From Burkholderiaceae bacterium (GTDB lineage Bacteria; Pseudomonadota; Gammaproteobacteria; Burkholderiales; Burkholderiaceae), in assembly GCA_947482555.1 (NCBI GenBank), contig CANKKB010000004.1:1-34908 (forward strand): DNA of 34,908 bases. The letters run 5' to 3'. Both the position numbers and the translations under genes were made by a program. Positions 1 through 9,261 of this stretch are shown here, piece after piece (within the stretch, counting starts at the first letter, position 1; the number at the start of each line of letters is the position of its first letter). The notes below the pieces were generated by a model that was given only the letters and a program-made list of their open reading frames with translations, was not told the DNA's origin and made no database searches.

Positions 1-161
1 TATTTACCCCCCTCGCTTGTTTCTTGAAATGAAATCGTTTGAGCTGTAAATGCTGATGAAAGTACATCACCGCGATTATTTTTTAAATTCAAATCAATCA
101 CGCCCTCTTCAAAATACGAGTTATTGTCTTCACCTGTCCATAAACGGATACATCGAATCAC
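1..161 (-). CDS. Cupin-like small protein, truncated by the window edge (VIRCIRLWTGEDNNSYFEEGVIDLNLKNNRGD...)
   Basis: Open minus frame to the left edge, GTG start at 161 preceded by GGAGGAG; N-terminus resembles small cupin-type proteins. Confidence 0.6.
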   Translation of the reverse strand, partial: MIRCIRLWTGEDNNSYFEEGVIDLNLKNNRGDVLSSAFTAQTISFQETSEGGK

Positions 162-213
162 TTTAACTCCTCCCAATATGAATTTTCAACCGATACCTTC
201 ATCTACACTTTCA

Positions 214-253
214 GCAGCAATGAAACTTAAAAATAAAGTTCTCGCATTGCTGC
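214..253. other. Nested inverted repeat (GCAGCAATG...CATTGCTGC with inner AACTT...AAGTT)
   Basis: 9-bp perfect outer arms (214-222 / 245-253) and 5-bp inner arms (224-228 / 236-240). Confidence 0.6.
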
Positions 254-267
254 AATTAGTACCGGGC

Positions 268-1371
268 TTATTTAATTAAACTCGTAGGAATATTGGCAAC
301 ATATCCATTTAATGCAATCGGACCCGGTAAATAGGTTCCTAAAAGGTTGTTTTGGTAAACAGTATTAGCATATTGGGTAGTGGCTCCAGGAAAGACTGCT
401 TGCACCCATGATGGCGTAGTTGTAAATCCAGCGGTCTTGAGGGGTCCTATGATGGTTCTAGTCATATTGACCAAAGCACAGGAAACAGGGCCCCCTGAGA
501 TTATTTGACCAAAACCAGCCAAATAATATCCACCGTTGCCATTAGTAGTAATACCTTCAAAATGGGTCAGGGCAGAAGCTTGGTTATTGTAGGTATACGA
601 GGTCGTATTCGTGATATCCCCTGAGCTTGAATCGTAATCAAGGATATAGGCCTGCTCTTTGGTAGATATATCGGTATAGCCACCCACAATGGTGTAACTG
701 GTACCACCATTGTGCCAAACCCCATAAGCCGTCACGGCATTGTTGGCATCAGTCACCACTTTAAGATCCGTAAATTGGCCAGTACTAATTTGGTAAATAA
801 AAGCCCGCAATTTACCCAGCGGCGTTTCATACCCGCCAACCACTAAATCATTCATAACGCTATGTGGAATGGTTTGACGCGCGCCCGGGTAACTCAGCGT
901 CACAAATCCAGAAGTAGGATTATTCGTAACTGGTCCAGTATAAATATAGCCCTGTTGATTAGCATTTTGAGTAGTGGTATAGCTACCAACTAAGTTCACT
1001 GCACCATTTGCAAGATTGGCAGCACTATAGGAATTAGTAGTGCTAATAGTAGATCCAGCAGAAGATGGGAAGGGCATCGTATAGTATGTGCCACCTCCAG
1101 TAAGCGGACCTTTATAGAGCTGGGCTATATATGTTGTTCCTATAATAGTTGCTCCAGTAATGTAAACATCAGTTGAATTATCAACACCACGAATACCAGT
1201 CAGGCTCATATAATTTGCTGAAGTGGCTATGGGGTTATTCAAAGTCGTATAAGTAATAGCAGTTGAAGGACTACTAGTACTGTCGCCACCACAGGCTACC
1301 AATGCACTGGCGATAACAATGGCAGTTAAAAAATACATACGTTGAATTGCTGATTTCACAAAAAACTCCAT
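268..1371 (-). CDS. Hypothetical lipoprotein
   Basis: 367 aa ORF; N-terminal signal with lipobox-like ALVACGGD. Confidence 0.75.
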   Translation of the reverse strand: MEFFVKSAIQRMYFLTAIVIASALVACGGDSTSSPSTAITYTTLNNPIATSANYMSLTGIRGVDNSTDVYITGATIIGTTYIAQLYKGPLTGGGTYYTMPFPSSAGSTISTTNSYSAANLANGAVNLVGSYTTTQNANQQGYIYTGPVTNNPTSGFVTLSYPGARQTIPHSVMNDLVVGGYETPLGKLRAFIYQISTGQFTDLKVVTDANNAVTAYGVWHNGGTSYTIVGGYTDISTKEQAYILDYDSSSGDITNTTSYTYNNQASALTHFEGITTNGNGGYYLAGFGQIISGGPVSCALVNMTRTIIGPLKTAGFTTTPSWVQAVFPGATTQYANTVYQNNLLGTYLPGPIALNGYVANIPTSLIK

Positions 1372-1658
1372 TTCTTATATTGGCTACACGCTATTAATAA
1401 GTAATCTTGATAATATTACCTTTGTTAGGCCTGAGCAATAAGATAACTAAGATGTCGAGCCCACTATGCCCTTATTTTGGGCAATTTGGGAGTTCACCGG
1501 CCTTACGGAAACCAAATATGGGCATCGTATTGGGCAACGCGGTACTTGTACGCTCTATATGAATAGCGCACCTACTCGTTACTGTGACTCTACCTAAAAA
1601 TCAAGCCATATCGAGAGCATTAAATTACGTGATTTAGAATATAGCCCACTTCATCCCT

Positions 1659-2168
1659 TTGAATGACAAGGAAAACATGCGGGAGATTAATGCTTTTATT
1701 AACTCACTTCAATTGCAATCCCATCCTGAAGGTGGCTTTTATCGTGAAATGTATCGCTCACCAACAATCGTGCAAGCCATCAATTCGCCTAATGATAAGT
1801 CTGCCTATACAAGTATTTATTACCTACTTTCAGGGCGGGACTTTTCATCCTGGCATCGCATTAAATCTGATGAAACCTGGTTCTTTCATTATGGCTGTGA
1901 TGTACTGATTTACTTTTTTGATGCTGAAAATATGTTACAGAGAATTCAATTGGGTCTAATTGGCAAGAAATTTCAAGCTACTATTCCAGCAAATACCTGG
2001 TTTGCTGCCAAGCCGCTAGATGAGGCCTCCTTCTGTCTTGTTAGTTGTGTAGTAGCACCTGGCTTTGAATTCAGTGATTTTGAAATGGGTAAACGCCAAG
2101 AATTGCTTGTTCAGTATGGTCAAACCCAAATGAATAAAGATGTGATTACAGCGCTCACACGTAATTAA
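1659..2168 (+). CDS. Cupin_5 / DUF985 family protein (true start probably an internal ATG, MREINAF)
   Basis: LQSHPEGGFYREMYRS...SWHRIKSDETWFFHYG...is typical of the DUF985 family. Confidence 0.85.
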   Translation: MNDKENMREINAFINSLQLQSHPEGGFYREMYRSPTIVQAINSPNDKSAYTSIYYLLSGRDFSSWHRIKSDETWFFHYGCDVLIYFFDAENMLQRIQLGLIGKKFQATIPANTWFAAKPLDEASFCLVSCVVAPGFEFSDFEMGKRQELLVQYGQTQMNKDVITALTRN

Positions 2169-2247
2169 ATAATCGCTACCAAGCGCTTGCCTAAGTCTTT
2201 TGGCTTCAAAGACTACATTGACTATTTACTATGATACTTAAATGTAA

Positions 2248-2832
2248 TTATTTACAAGTACCGACTTCAACAGCCTTATGTTGAGAGGCTTTTTTAGCCA
2301 TCACTTCAAAACGGTTGCGAATATTATTTTTAATAAAATAAGAAATTACAAATGATGGAATAACTGAATCGAGCTCAACTACGCTATCGTACCTAAAGAC
2401 TGTTTTATCTTTATCAGTTAATAGCTTCCAAGTGCCTTTATAAAATTTAGCATCACCACTAATTTGTTCAAAACTTAGAAGTTGATATGGAACCTCAGTG
2501 TATTCAACTACGGACTTCAATTGAACATGAAAAAATAGAATTTCCTCTTCAATTATCCTACGTACCCGAACTTTATTACCAAGCCGTGAGACGATTTTTG
2601 CATCAATGATGCCGGGAATATTTTTTGATGCTTCATAGTCAGTAATAAACGAATAAGCACTACAAATATTTATTGGTACGGCATAAATTGCATTAATTTG
2701 CAAGCGCTCACCTAGGGGGGATATCGTAACCTGCACATCATATAGATTGGCATTTTCTTGGGAATAACCTGGGGAGATAAAAACTGCCGTCACTAAGAAG
2801 GCAAATAATTTCATTAATATGCTCGTTTTCAA
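2248..2832 (-). CDS. Secreted SRPBCC/START-like protein
   Basis: 194 aa ORF with signal peptide; polyketide-cyclase-like pattern. Confidence 0.55.
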   Translation of the reverse strand: MKTSILMKLFAFLVTAVFISPGYSQENANLYDVQVTISPLGERLQINAIYAVPINICSAYSFITDYEASKNIPGIIDAKIVSRLGNKVRVRRIIEEEILFFHVQLKSVVEYTEVPYQLLSFEQISGDAKFYKGTWKLLTDKDKTVFRYDSVVELDSVIPSFVISYFIKNNIRNRFEVMAKKASQHKAVEVGTCK

Positions 2833-2838
2833 ATCAGC

Positions 2839-3123
2839 TCAGGTATCAAGCACTTCGACGCCCTTCCAAAAAGCAATATAACCCGCAATATTACCTGCCG
2901 CAGTCTTGGGCTCGGGATAATACCAGGCTGCATCTTTATTAATCTTGTCATTAACCTCTACATCATAATAATTGGCCGTTCCTTTCCAAGAACAGATTGT
3001 ATTTTTTTCAGACTTTTTAAAATACGCTGTATTTAAGGCTAACGGCGGAAAGTAATGATTCCCTTCAACTTCAATAGTTTGATTTGAGTCTGCCAAAACT
3101 ACATTATTCCAAATTGCTTTCAT
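2839..3123 (-). CDS. DUF427 domain protein
   Basis: IWNNVVLADSNQTIEVEGNHYFPP...SWKGTANYYDV...AAWYYPEP family pattern. Confidence 0.9.
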   Translation of the reverse strand: MKAIWNNVVLADSNQTIEVEGNHYFPPLALNTAYFKKSEKNTICSWKGTANYYDVEVNDKINKDAAWYYPEPKTAAGNIAGYIAFWKGVEVLDT

Positions 3124-3273
3124 CTTTTATTTCTCCTTTGGTTACAGAATAAATCAAATTCTAGTGTAATGTTGATTTAAGTCTGACATAATTTCAGGGG
3201 CTACTTAAATTTTAAAAAATGATATTTCGATATTTTTATATGACGTTAGTTCATCGCTTTAAATGAGGCTTTT

Positions 3274-3861
3274 ATGATTATTCTTATTCTAGGATTGGTA
3301 CTATTTTTAGGCATTCATTCGATCAGGATTTTTGCAGACCCCTGGCGCACTATGCAAACTGAAAAAATGGGTGAGCAAAAATGGAAAGGCATTTGTTCGC
3401 TGATTGCCCTTTTTGGATTCATATTGATTATTTATGGCTATGGACAATCTAGTCCGAGTTTCACGATTTGGTCGCCACCACTTTGGACGTGGCATATTAC
3501 GGCGGTACTGACCCTAATCGCTTTTATCCTGCTAGCAGCTGCCCATGTCCCTAAAAATGGGATTAAAGCAAAAGTAAAAGACCCCATGGTTTTAGGCGTC
3601 AAGACCTGGGCTTTAGCCCACTTAATTTCCAATGGCTCCCTTGTAGGAATCATTCTATTTGGTAGTTTCCTGATTTGGGCGATCCTCGATTTTAAATCCT
3701 GTAGGCGCAGGAGGAGTAATTCTTTGAATGCCCCAACTGAAACATCTTTAACGATGACGATCGCTACTTATGCTATTGGTATTGCAGTTTGGTTTATCTT
3801 TGCCATCTATCTACATCAATCCTTATTTGGAATTAGCCCCTTTGGCTATTTTGCGTACTAA
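3274..3861 (+). CDS. NnrU family membrane protein
   Basis: Multi-TM; GIHSIRIF...HVPKNGIKAKVKDPMVLGVKTWALAHLISNG. Confidence 0.85.
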   Translation: MIILILGLVLFLGIHSIRIFADPWRTMQTEKMGEQKWKGICSLIALFGFILIIYGYGQSSPSFTIWSPPLWTWHITAVLTLIAFILLAAAHVPKNGIKAKVKDPMVLGVKTWALAHLISNGSLVGIILFGSFLIWAILDFKSCRRRRSNSLNAPTETSLTMTIATYAIGIAVWFIFAIYLHQSLFGISPFGYFAY

Positions 3862-3895
3862 ACGATGACTTAAGTTGGGATTTAAAAAAATAGTA

Positions 3896-5098
3896 ATGGC
3901 TGATATAAAAAAATCCCTTCTCGCAATGGCCGCGCTAAGCGTTTTTTCAGGAACTGCATCTGCCCAGTCAAGTATTACTATTTATGGCGTCGTAGATATT
4001 GGGTACTTTAATGAGAAATCAAGAGGAGCGGGTAGTAATGCTAATTCCCAGGCCAATGCTAGTGCGATTGTTTACTCTGCGCAGCAAATTAGTCGTTTAG
4101 GATTTAAGGGGACAGAAGACTTAGGGGGTGGCCTAGTTGCCTTTTTTGCTGCTGAAACCGACTTACAGCCAGCCAATTCTTCCTTATCTACCTGGCAGAC
4201 TAGACAAGCATTTGCCGGTTTAGGTAAGTCTGGCATCGGTCAGTTTGCCTTTGGCACCCAATACACCCCAATTTTTAATCAACTATCAGCAACTGATGTC
4301 GGCAACACTAATAATATGCCTGGGTCAGCAGTCTTCCCGGTCTACTCTATCTATTCTTCAAGCTTAACTTCCAGTAATACTTATTACTCAGGCAATGTAG
4401 GGGTAGGAGATGTTTCAGATGCATTCACAGTGCGCGCCCAATCTGCCTTATCCGTTCAGTCTGCTAACTTTGCAGGCTTTAAAGTCGCGGGTTTATATAC
4501 CCTTAGAAATGACACTATTAAAGGTAATTCAAAGAACGCGCCAGTGCCGATAAGCAATAATTACAGTGGCTGGGGTTTATCGACGGACTACACTTGGAAA
4601 AATTTATATATTGGCATCGCTTATCAAGCACTTAAATCCTCTAATTTAGGTTATGGCTGCGATGTGCCTGGTGAATGCGCCTCTACTGTGTATACTCCGC
4701 AGGCCAAAGGTTGGGCTGCAACCAGCGGCGGAGTGAATACGCAAGACAATCAATTTTATGGCGGCTTAACTTATAATTTCGATAAGTTTAAGTTGTACTT
4801 GCAATATATCAATCGAAAAGCCACAAATATTCTGGATACTCAATATTACTCGAGTCGCTCAGCCCAACAAATTGGCGTGCGCAGTTTTCTTACGGCTGCT
4901 ATAGAGGGATGGGCAAACATTGGTTCTGGTAAATATACTAATTACGCCAAAACCTACGGTGCCGCCACTTTTACAGCGTGGCAACTGGGATTAAATTATT
5001 ACCTGAGTAAGCGCACAAATTTATACACAATCTATGGATCTGAAACCGAAGCCACTTCAGCAAATGCCTTTGCAGCCGGTGTGCGGATGACTTTTTAA
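3896..5098 (+). CDS. Gram-negative porin (Burkholderiales general porin type)
   Basis: MADIKKSLLAMAALSVFSGTASAQSSITIYGVVDIGY...signal and beta-barrel pattern, terminal F; start trimmed from 3875 to the ATG at 3896. Confidence 0.9.
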   Translation: MADIKKSLLAMAALSVFSGTASAQSSITIYGVVDIGYFNEKSRGAGSNANSQANASAIVYSAQQISRLGFKGTEDLGGGLVAFFAAETDLQPANSSLSTWQTRQAFAGLGKSGIGQFAFGTQYTPIFNQLSATDVGNTNNMPGSAVFPVYSIYSSSLTSSNTYYSGNVGVGDVSDAFTVRAQSALSVQSANFAGFKVAGLYTLRNDTIKGNSKNAPVPISNNYSGWGLSTDYTWKNLYIGIAYQALKSSNLGYGCDVPGECASTVYTPQAKGWAATSGGVNTQDNQFYGGLTYNFDKFKLYLQYINRKATNILDTQYYSSRSAQQIGVRSFLTAAIEGWANIGSGKYTNYAKTYGAATFTAWQLGLNYYLSKRTNLYTIYGSETEATSANAFAAGVRMTF

Positions 5099-5173
5099 TT
5101 GATTAGATAGCTGAATTAAAAAGAGCAATAGAAATACTTTCGAATAGTCATTTGCTATTCTGTAATTTAAATA

Positions 5174-5326
5174 TTAGCCGCCTTGACAAGCTAGCGGCAT
5201 ATCCCACAAGGTGCGGGCACTTCCATAATTACAATTAGGCCCAACTGGCGAAGAAGTGCTGGCAAGACATCCGCTTAATGCCAAGCTTATCCAGATTCCT
5301 AACGATATCTTTAATAATTCTTTCAT
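5174..5326 (-). CDS. Small lipoprotein, 50 aa (MKELLKISLGIWISLALSGCLASTSSPVGPNCNYGSARTLWDMPLACQGG)
   Basis: Not in ORF track (<60 aa); ATG start, lipobox LSGC, TAA stop. Confidence 0.7.
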   Translation of the reverse strand: MKELLKISLGIWISLALSGCLASTSSPVGPNCNYGSARTLWDMPLACQGG

Positions 5327-5348
5327 ACCAAATTTCTGATGTAATTAT

Positions 5349-5792
5349 TTAAGGGTTAAGTTTATTCAGTTGCTCATCCTCAATGAGAGCCCACGTACTA
5401 TCGCCCAATTTTTTTACCGCCATAGAATATGTCCAGTTTTCAGGGATGCCACAACTCCACTCTGATGGACCACTTTGAATCAGAATATTTTCTGAATTAC
5501 GTTTATCAAAATAAAGGTGGTAAATTTTTCCATGAATTGGATTAAAACTAAATTTTGCACGATGAACTAATTCTGTCGCATCAAGTCTTGCTTGCAAAGC
5601 CCTCGCCTGCTTCATTAAAATCTCAGCCTGCTCCATAATTCGCTCATACTCTTGCTTGGCATTTTGACGAGCGACATTAACAGCTTTATCTTTTTCTTCG
5701 ACGATTTTGATTGGGGCAAAGGCTGGGGAACCAACCTCCATTGGGTATTCAATACCGGCATGTCTAGCGGGATCAGTGTCTTCTATTCGCAT
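5349..5792 (-). CDS. DUF2452 domain protein
   Basis: SFNPIHGKIYHLYFDKR...SGPSEWSCGIPENWTYSMAVKKLGDSTW. Confidence 0.8.
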   Translation of the reverse strand: MRIEDTDPARHAGIEYPMEVGSPAFAPIKIVEEKDKAVNVARQNAKQEYERIMEQAEILMKQARALQARLDATELVHRAKFSFNPIHGKIYHLYFDKRNSENILIQSGPSEWSCGIPENWTYSMAVKKLGDSTWALIEDEQLNKLNP

Positions 5793-5847
5793 AGGAAGTC
5801 ATTTTAATCAAAAATAGACTTATCTGCTTGAGTCTTAATTAAGCCAG

Positions 5848-6246
5848 TTAAATTTTAAAATTTACCAACCAAAGTGCGCTAGGCCCCAATAGTCTAGATA
5901 TTAGCGATCTATTTTTAGCAAAAAAATTATAAGCAACTTTAAGTGCGGGCTGTAACAATTTTCTTGAGAAAAGCCATGCTAAGAAAGGTAGCCGCGCCCG
6001 ACGATAGGCCTCTGGAAAAACAGAAATGCCATTAATGAGCGTTCCATCCGCAAATTGACCATACATGGCAGCCAAAGCCTGTTCGCATGTAATGCCAATT
6101 TTTTGAGGATCATAATGAGCAGAGTTAATATCAACAAAATTTAAAAGTCCAGCTCCATTACGCTTGGATAAAAATAAAATCTCTGCTTGGCACAAAGGGC
6201 ATGCCCCATCAAAAAAAAGAGTTAAGGTTTGTAGATTAGGGGCCAT
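5848..6246 (-). CDS. DUF393 / DCC-family thiol-disulfide oxidoreductase-like protein
   Basis: FFDGACPLCQAEILFLSKRN motif. Confidence 0.88.
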   Translation of the reverse strand: MAPNLQTLTLFFDGACPLCQAEILFLSKRNGAGLLNFVDINSAHYDPQKIGITCEQALAAMYGQFADGTLINGISVFPEAYRRARLPFLAWLFSRKLLQPALKVAYNFFAKNRSLISRLLGPSALWLVNFKI

Positions 6247-6357
6247 TTTATTTGCTATAAAAAAATTACTTTACCTATTTTATACAAAGACCCGCCTACA
6301 ATAGACCAAGTAGCGCCTATTTTGGTGCATTTGAAGAGGGCTTATTAGGGCCGCTTT

Positions 6358-6828
6358 TGAAACAATTGTTCAAACAGTTAATTACCTTTGCTTTGCCCGA
6401 AGCAGCCTCAGTTTCGTGGTTGGAGCGTTTTAGGTCTGTTTAGGTGTAGCGTTAGCCTTACTAGCAATGATTGGCCTTGGTTTTTTGTTCGCCAGTTATG
6501 GCAATACATCTTCATGGATTGTTGCCTCGATGGGCGCTAGTGCATTTTTACTTTTTATCCTCCCCTCAAGCCCAATGGCACAAACCTGGGCGGTTATTGG
6601 AGGTAGTTGTGTAATAGTTTGCCTAATGTCATTTGGCAGGTAATGAGCATGCCGGTGAAGGTTATTAGTGAAGATCGTAATATGCTTGACTTAGCTGAAA
6701 TATTTTGTGGTGATGGTCACCATCACATTCCCGTAATTAATGCTAATCAGCAGTTAGTTGGAATGATTACCCAATCTGACTTTGTACAAGCTGTCGATCA
6801 GTCCGTTATTTTTAATGAAATGGACTAA
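6358..6828 (+). pseudogene. HPP-family membrane protein with C-terminal CBS domain, decayed
   Basis: KQLITFALPEAASVSWLERFRSV* | (+1) LGVALALLAMIGLGFLFASYGNTSSWIVASMGASAFLLFILPSSPMAQTWAVIGGS | frameshift and loss | CBS fragment (VISEDRNMLDLAEIF...HHIPVINANQQLVGMITQSDFVQAV). Confidence 0.75.
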
Positions 6829-6849
6829 GATTATTGGTCATACTCAGTG

Positions 6850-7971
6850 CTATTTTCTCGTATATATTTCTGCCGATGCCACTGCAGCTACATTATCTCT
6901 GCCGCCTACAATCAAGACATCGCCATTTAATAAACGTGTTGCATTATGACGCCAGCGCGGTATAGTCATTGATCCTGTCGCAGCGAATTTGCCTGTTACT
7001 GGATCATATAGTTCGGCTGAGGAAAGTGCATCTACTCCATCATAGGCTCCACCGGCTATCAGCACTTTGCCATCAACCAGAAGTGTGCCAGTTTGGCGCC
7101 CTGTTGCATTGATCATCGAGCCCGTAAATGAGAAGGTACCCGTTTGGACGTTATATAGGCTCGCAGATGCTAGAGTAGTTGAGCTATCGCCGTAACCGCC
7201 TGCTATCAGCACTTTACCATCCAATAAAAGATTAGCGGTTGGAAAGCGTCGCGGTGTTCCCATTGAACCAGTAACACTAAAGACGCCAGTACTAGGATCA
7301 TAAATTTCTGGTGCATCTAAATAGGCGCCGTTATAACCACCCGCTATTAATACCTTGCCGTTACTCAGTAGCGTTGCAGTATGGTTGCGACGTGCAGTAG
7401 ATAAGGATCCAGTTGGTGAGAAGGTTCCGGTTGTGGGATCATAGAGTTCAGCGCTAGCAAGTGGAAAAGAATTGTCATTAATGCTATACCCACCAACCAC
7501 TAGCACCTTACCATTATTAAGTAAGGTTGCTGAGGGGTTAACACGCGCAGTGCTCATATTACTTGTAAGTGTCCACGTACCGGTTGTAGGATTGTAGAGT
7601 TCCACCGCGGCAATAGCAGTCGCAGTATTATCTTCGCCTCCAGCCACAAAAACTCTGCCATCTAAAAGTCGCGCAGAGGCTGCAGCATCGCGAGGGAACG
7701 ACATAGATCCAGTTGCGCTAAATGTCCTTGTTGTTGGATCGTAGAGGTCAGCTGAAGCAACTGCGATTGCCGCGGATCCTATACCCCCTGCTACTAGTAC
7801 CCGTCCATCAAGCAATAAATCCGCCGTTGGCATGGAGCGGGGCGAAGTCATCATACCGACCGCAGAGAATGATCCCGTGGCGCTCGAAGAATTAGTTTCT
7901 CCACTGTTACCACAAGCAACCACAATGGCACCAGCGCAGATAAATAAAACTAAATAGATAAAATTTTTCAT
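6850..7971 (-). CDS. Kelch-repeat lipoprotein (predicted beta-propeller)
   Basis: Lipobox VACGNSG; seven repeats of the type R..xTATLLxxGKVLIAGG...AELYDPxTGxFS. Confidence 0.85.
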   Translation of the reverse strand: MKNFIYLVLFICAGAIVVACGNSGETNSSSATGSFSAVGMMTSPRSMPTADLLLDGRVLVAGGIGSAAIAVASADLYDPTTRTFSATGSMSFPRDAAASARLLDGRVFVAGGEDNTATAIAAVELYNPTTGTWTLTSNMSTARVNPSATLLNNGKVLVVGGYSINDNSFPLASAELYDPTTGTFSPTGSLSTARRNHTATLLSNGKVLIAGGYNGAYLDAPEIYDPSTGVFSVTGSMGTPRRFPTANLLLDGKVLIAGGYGDSSTTLASASLYNVQTGTFSFTGSMINATGRQTGTLLVDGKVLIAGGAYDGVDALSSAELYDPVTGKFAATGSMTIPRWRHNATRLLNGDVLIVGGRDNVAAVASAEIYTRK

Positions 7972-8076
7972 ATATAAATTTCTAATTAGTCTAAGTATAA
8001 TTACAATTACCTGAAAATAATTAATTTATTGAGGGTAATTTTTGTTAGTAACCAAAACAAGAAAAAGGAAGAACTG

Positions 8077-8226
8077 ATGTCTAGGGATAAGTTAGGTTTA
8101 TTTGCTTTTGGCTTAACATTGCTTGGGTTTATTATTCTTGTGCGAACTAACTCCTATATATTATTTTCTATCGGAATAGTAAGCGTGGCTTTTTTGGTTT
8201 TTACAAAAAATAAGTATATTAAATAG
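8077..8226 (+). CDS. Small membrane protein, 49 aa
   Basis: ATG at 8077 preceded by AAGGAAGAA; two hydrophobic segments. Confidence 0.5.
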   Translation: MSRDKLGLFAFGLTLLGFIILVRTNSYILFSIGIVSVAFLVFTKNKYIK

Positions 8227-8297
8227 AAAAAATACTAACCCTGAAATTTAAATTCTAAATAAAGAATTAATTTTTACTAAATAAGTGGATTAATATC

Positions 8298-8771
8298 GTG
8301 CTCCCCAATATCGCCTTAGAGCGTCTTAATGGCAACTCTGAAAACACTCACGACTATGCTGGAAAAGTTCTGCTTATTGTTAACGTAGCAAGTGAGTGTG
8401 GCTTCACCCCTCAATATCATGAACTGCAGGCGCTTTATGATGAATTTCATAATCAAGGCCTTGAGATACTGGGCTTTCCCTGCAATCAATTTGGTGGGCA
8501 AGAGCCCGGAAATGCTGAGCAAATTCAGGTATTTTGTAATACAAAATTTGGCGTCACTTTTCCAGTGTTTAAAAAGACTGATGTCAATGGACTTCATACC
8601 CATCCCTTATTTGAATATCTCAAATCTGCAGCGCCTGGCTTACTTGGCACTGAGGCCATTAAGTGGAATTTCACCAAGTTTTTGATTGATCGCAATGGTT
8701 TGCCCGTCAAACGATATGCCTCAACTACATCTCCTAAAAATATTAGTGAAGATATCAAAAAACTGCTTTGA
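8298..8771 (+). CDS. Glutathione peroxidase family protein
   Basis: NVASECGFTPQY...LGFPCNQFGGQEPG...KWNFTKFLIDR; GTG or internal start. Confidence 0.92.
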   Translation: MLPNIALERLNGNSENTHDYAGKVLLIVNVASECGFTPQYHELQALYDEFHNQGLEILGFPCNQFGGQEPGNAEQIQVFCNTKFGVTFPVFKKTDVNGLHTHPLFEYLKSAAPGLLGTEAIKWNFTKFLIDRNGLPVKRYASTTSPKNISEDIKKLL

Positions 8772-8804
8772 AAATATCAGACTAAATTGATATCAGAGTA
8801 ATTA

Positions 8805-9225
8805 TTACTTAGAAGTAACATGGGAAAAGCCATGCCAGTGCTTAGCATTAACTGGTACAAAATCAATGTATTGCGTTTTTATTTCGCCCCCAGGTGGGAC
8901 AAAATTCGGCGATAAAACACCAACGGGTCCTAAGGATCTTATAAATTGATAGGTAGCACGAAAATCTGACTCGGAAATCATTTGCAGCGTAAACCAAGGC
9001 ATGGGCGGTCTAGCCTCTAAATGCTTCGAAAAATTAACCCATTGATCTTCGGTTAAATTCTGTATCAATAAGCGCAAATTTGCAGGATAAGAAACTCCCC
9101 AATCTCCTTTATGGCCAATTGAGTTTCCCGTGATCCTCATCTGCATTTGCATGAGTTCCAGATATAAGCAAAAGAACAGTAGCAAACCAAGGCAAGGTGA
9201 TACTTTTAAAATTTAGTTTGATCAT
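8805..9225 (-). pseudogene. c-type cytochrome-like protein, decayed: signal peptide out of frame, heme motif lost
   Basis: MIKLNFKSITLPWFATVLLLISGTHANADEDHGKLNWP* (9109-9225) is in a different frame from GNSIGHKGDWGVSYPANLRLLIQNLTEDQW...PPMPWFTLQMISESDFRATYQFIRSLGPVG...PNFVPPGGE; no CxxCH remains. Confidence 0.75.
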
Positions 9226-9261
9226 TGGCCTACCGCGAATAAAATGAGCTACTCACCAACG

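Noticed and set aside
2194-2214. AGTCTTT-7nt-AAAGACT stem between DUF985 and the SRPBCC-like gene
   Set aside because: Likely an ordinary weak convergent terminator; AT-rich and without a clear T-tract.
5174-5330. Initially considered as another tRNA-type scar
   Set aside because: It translates cleanly as a small lipoprotein and lacks the repeat core.
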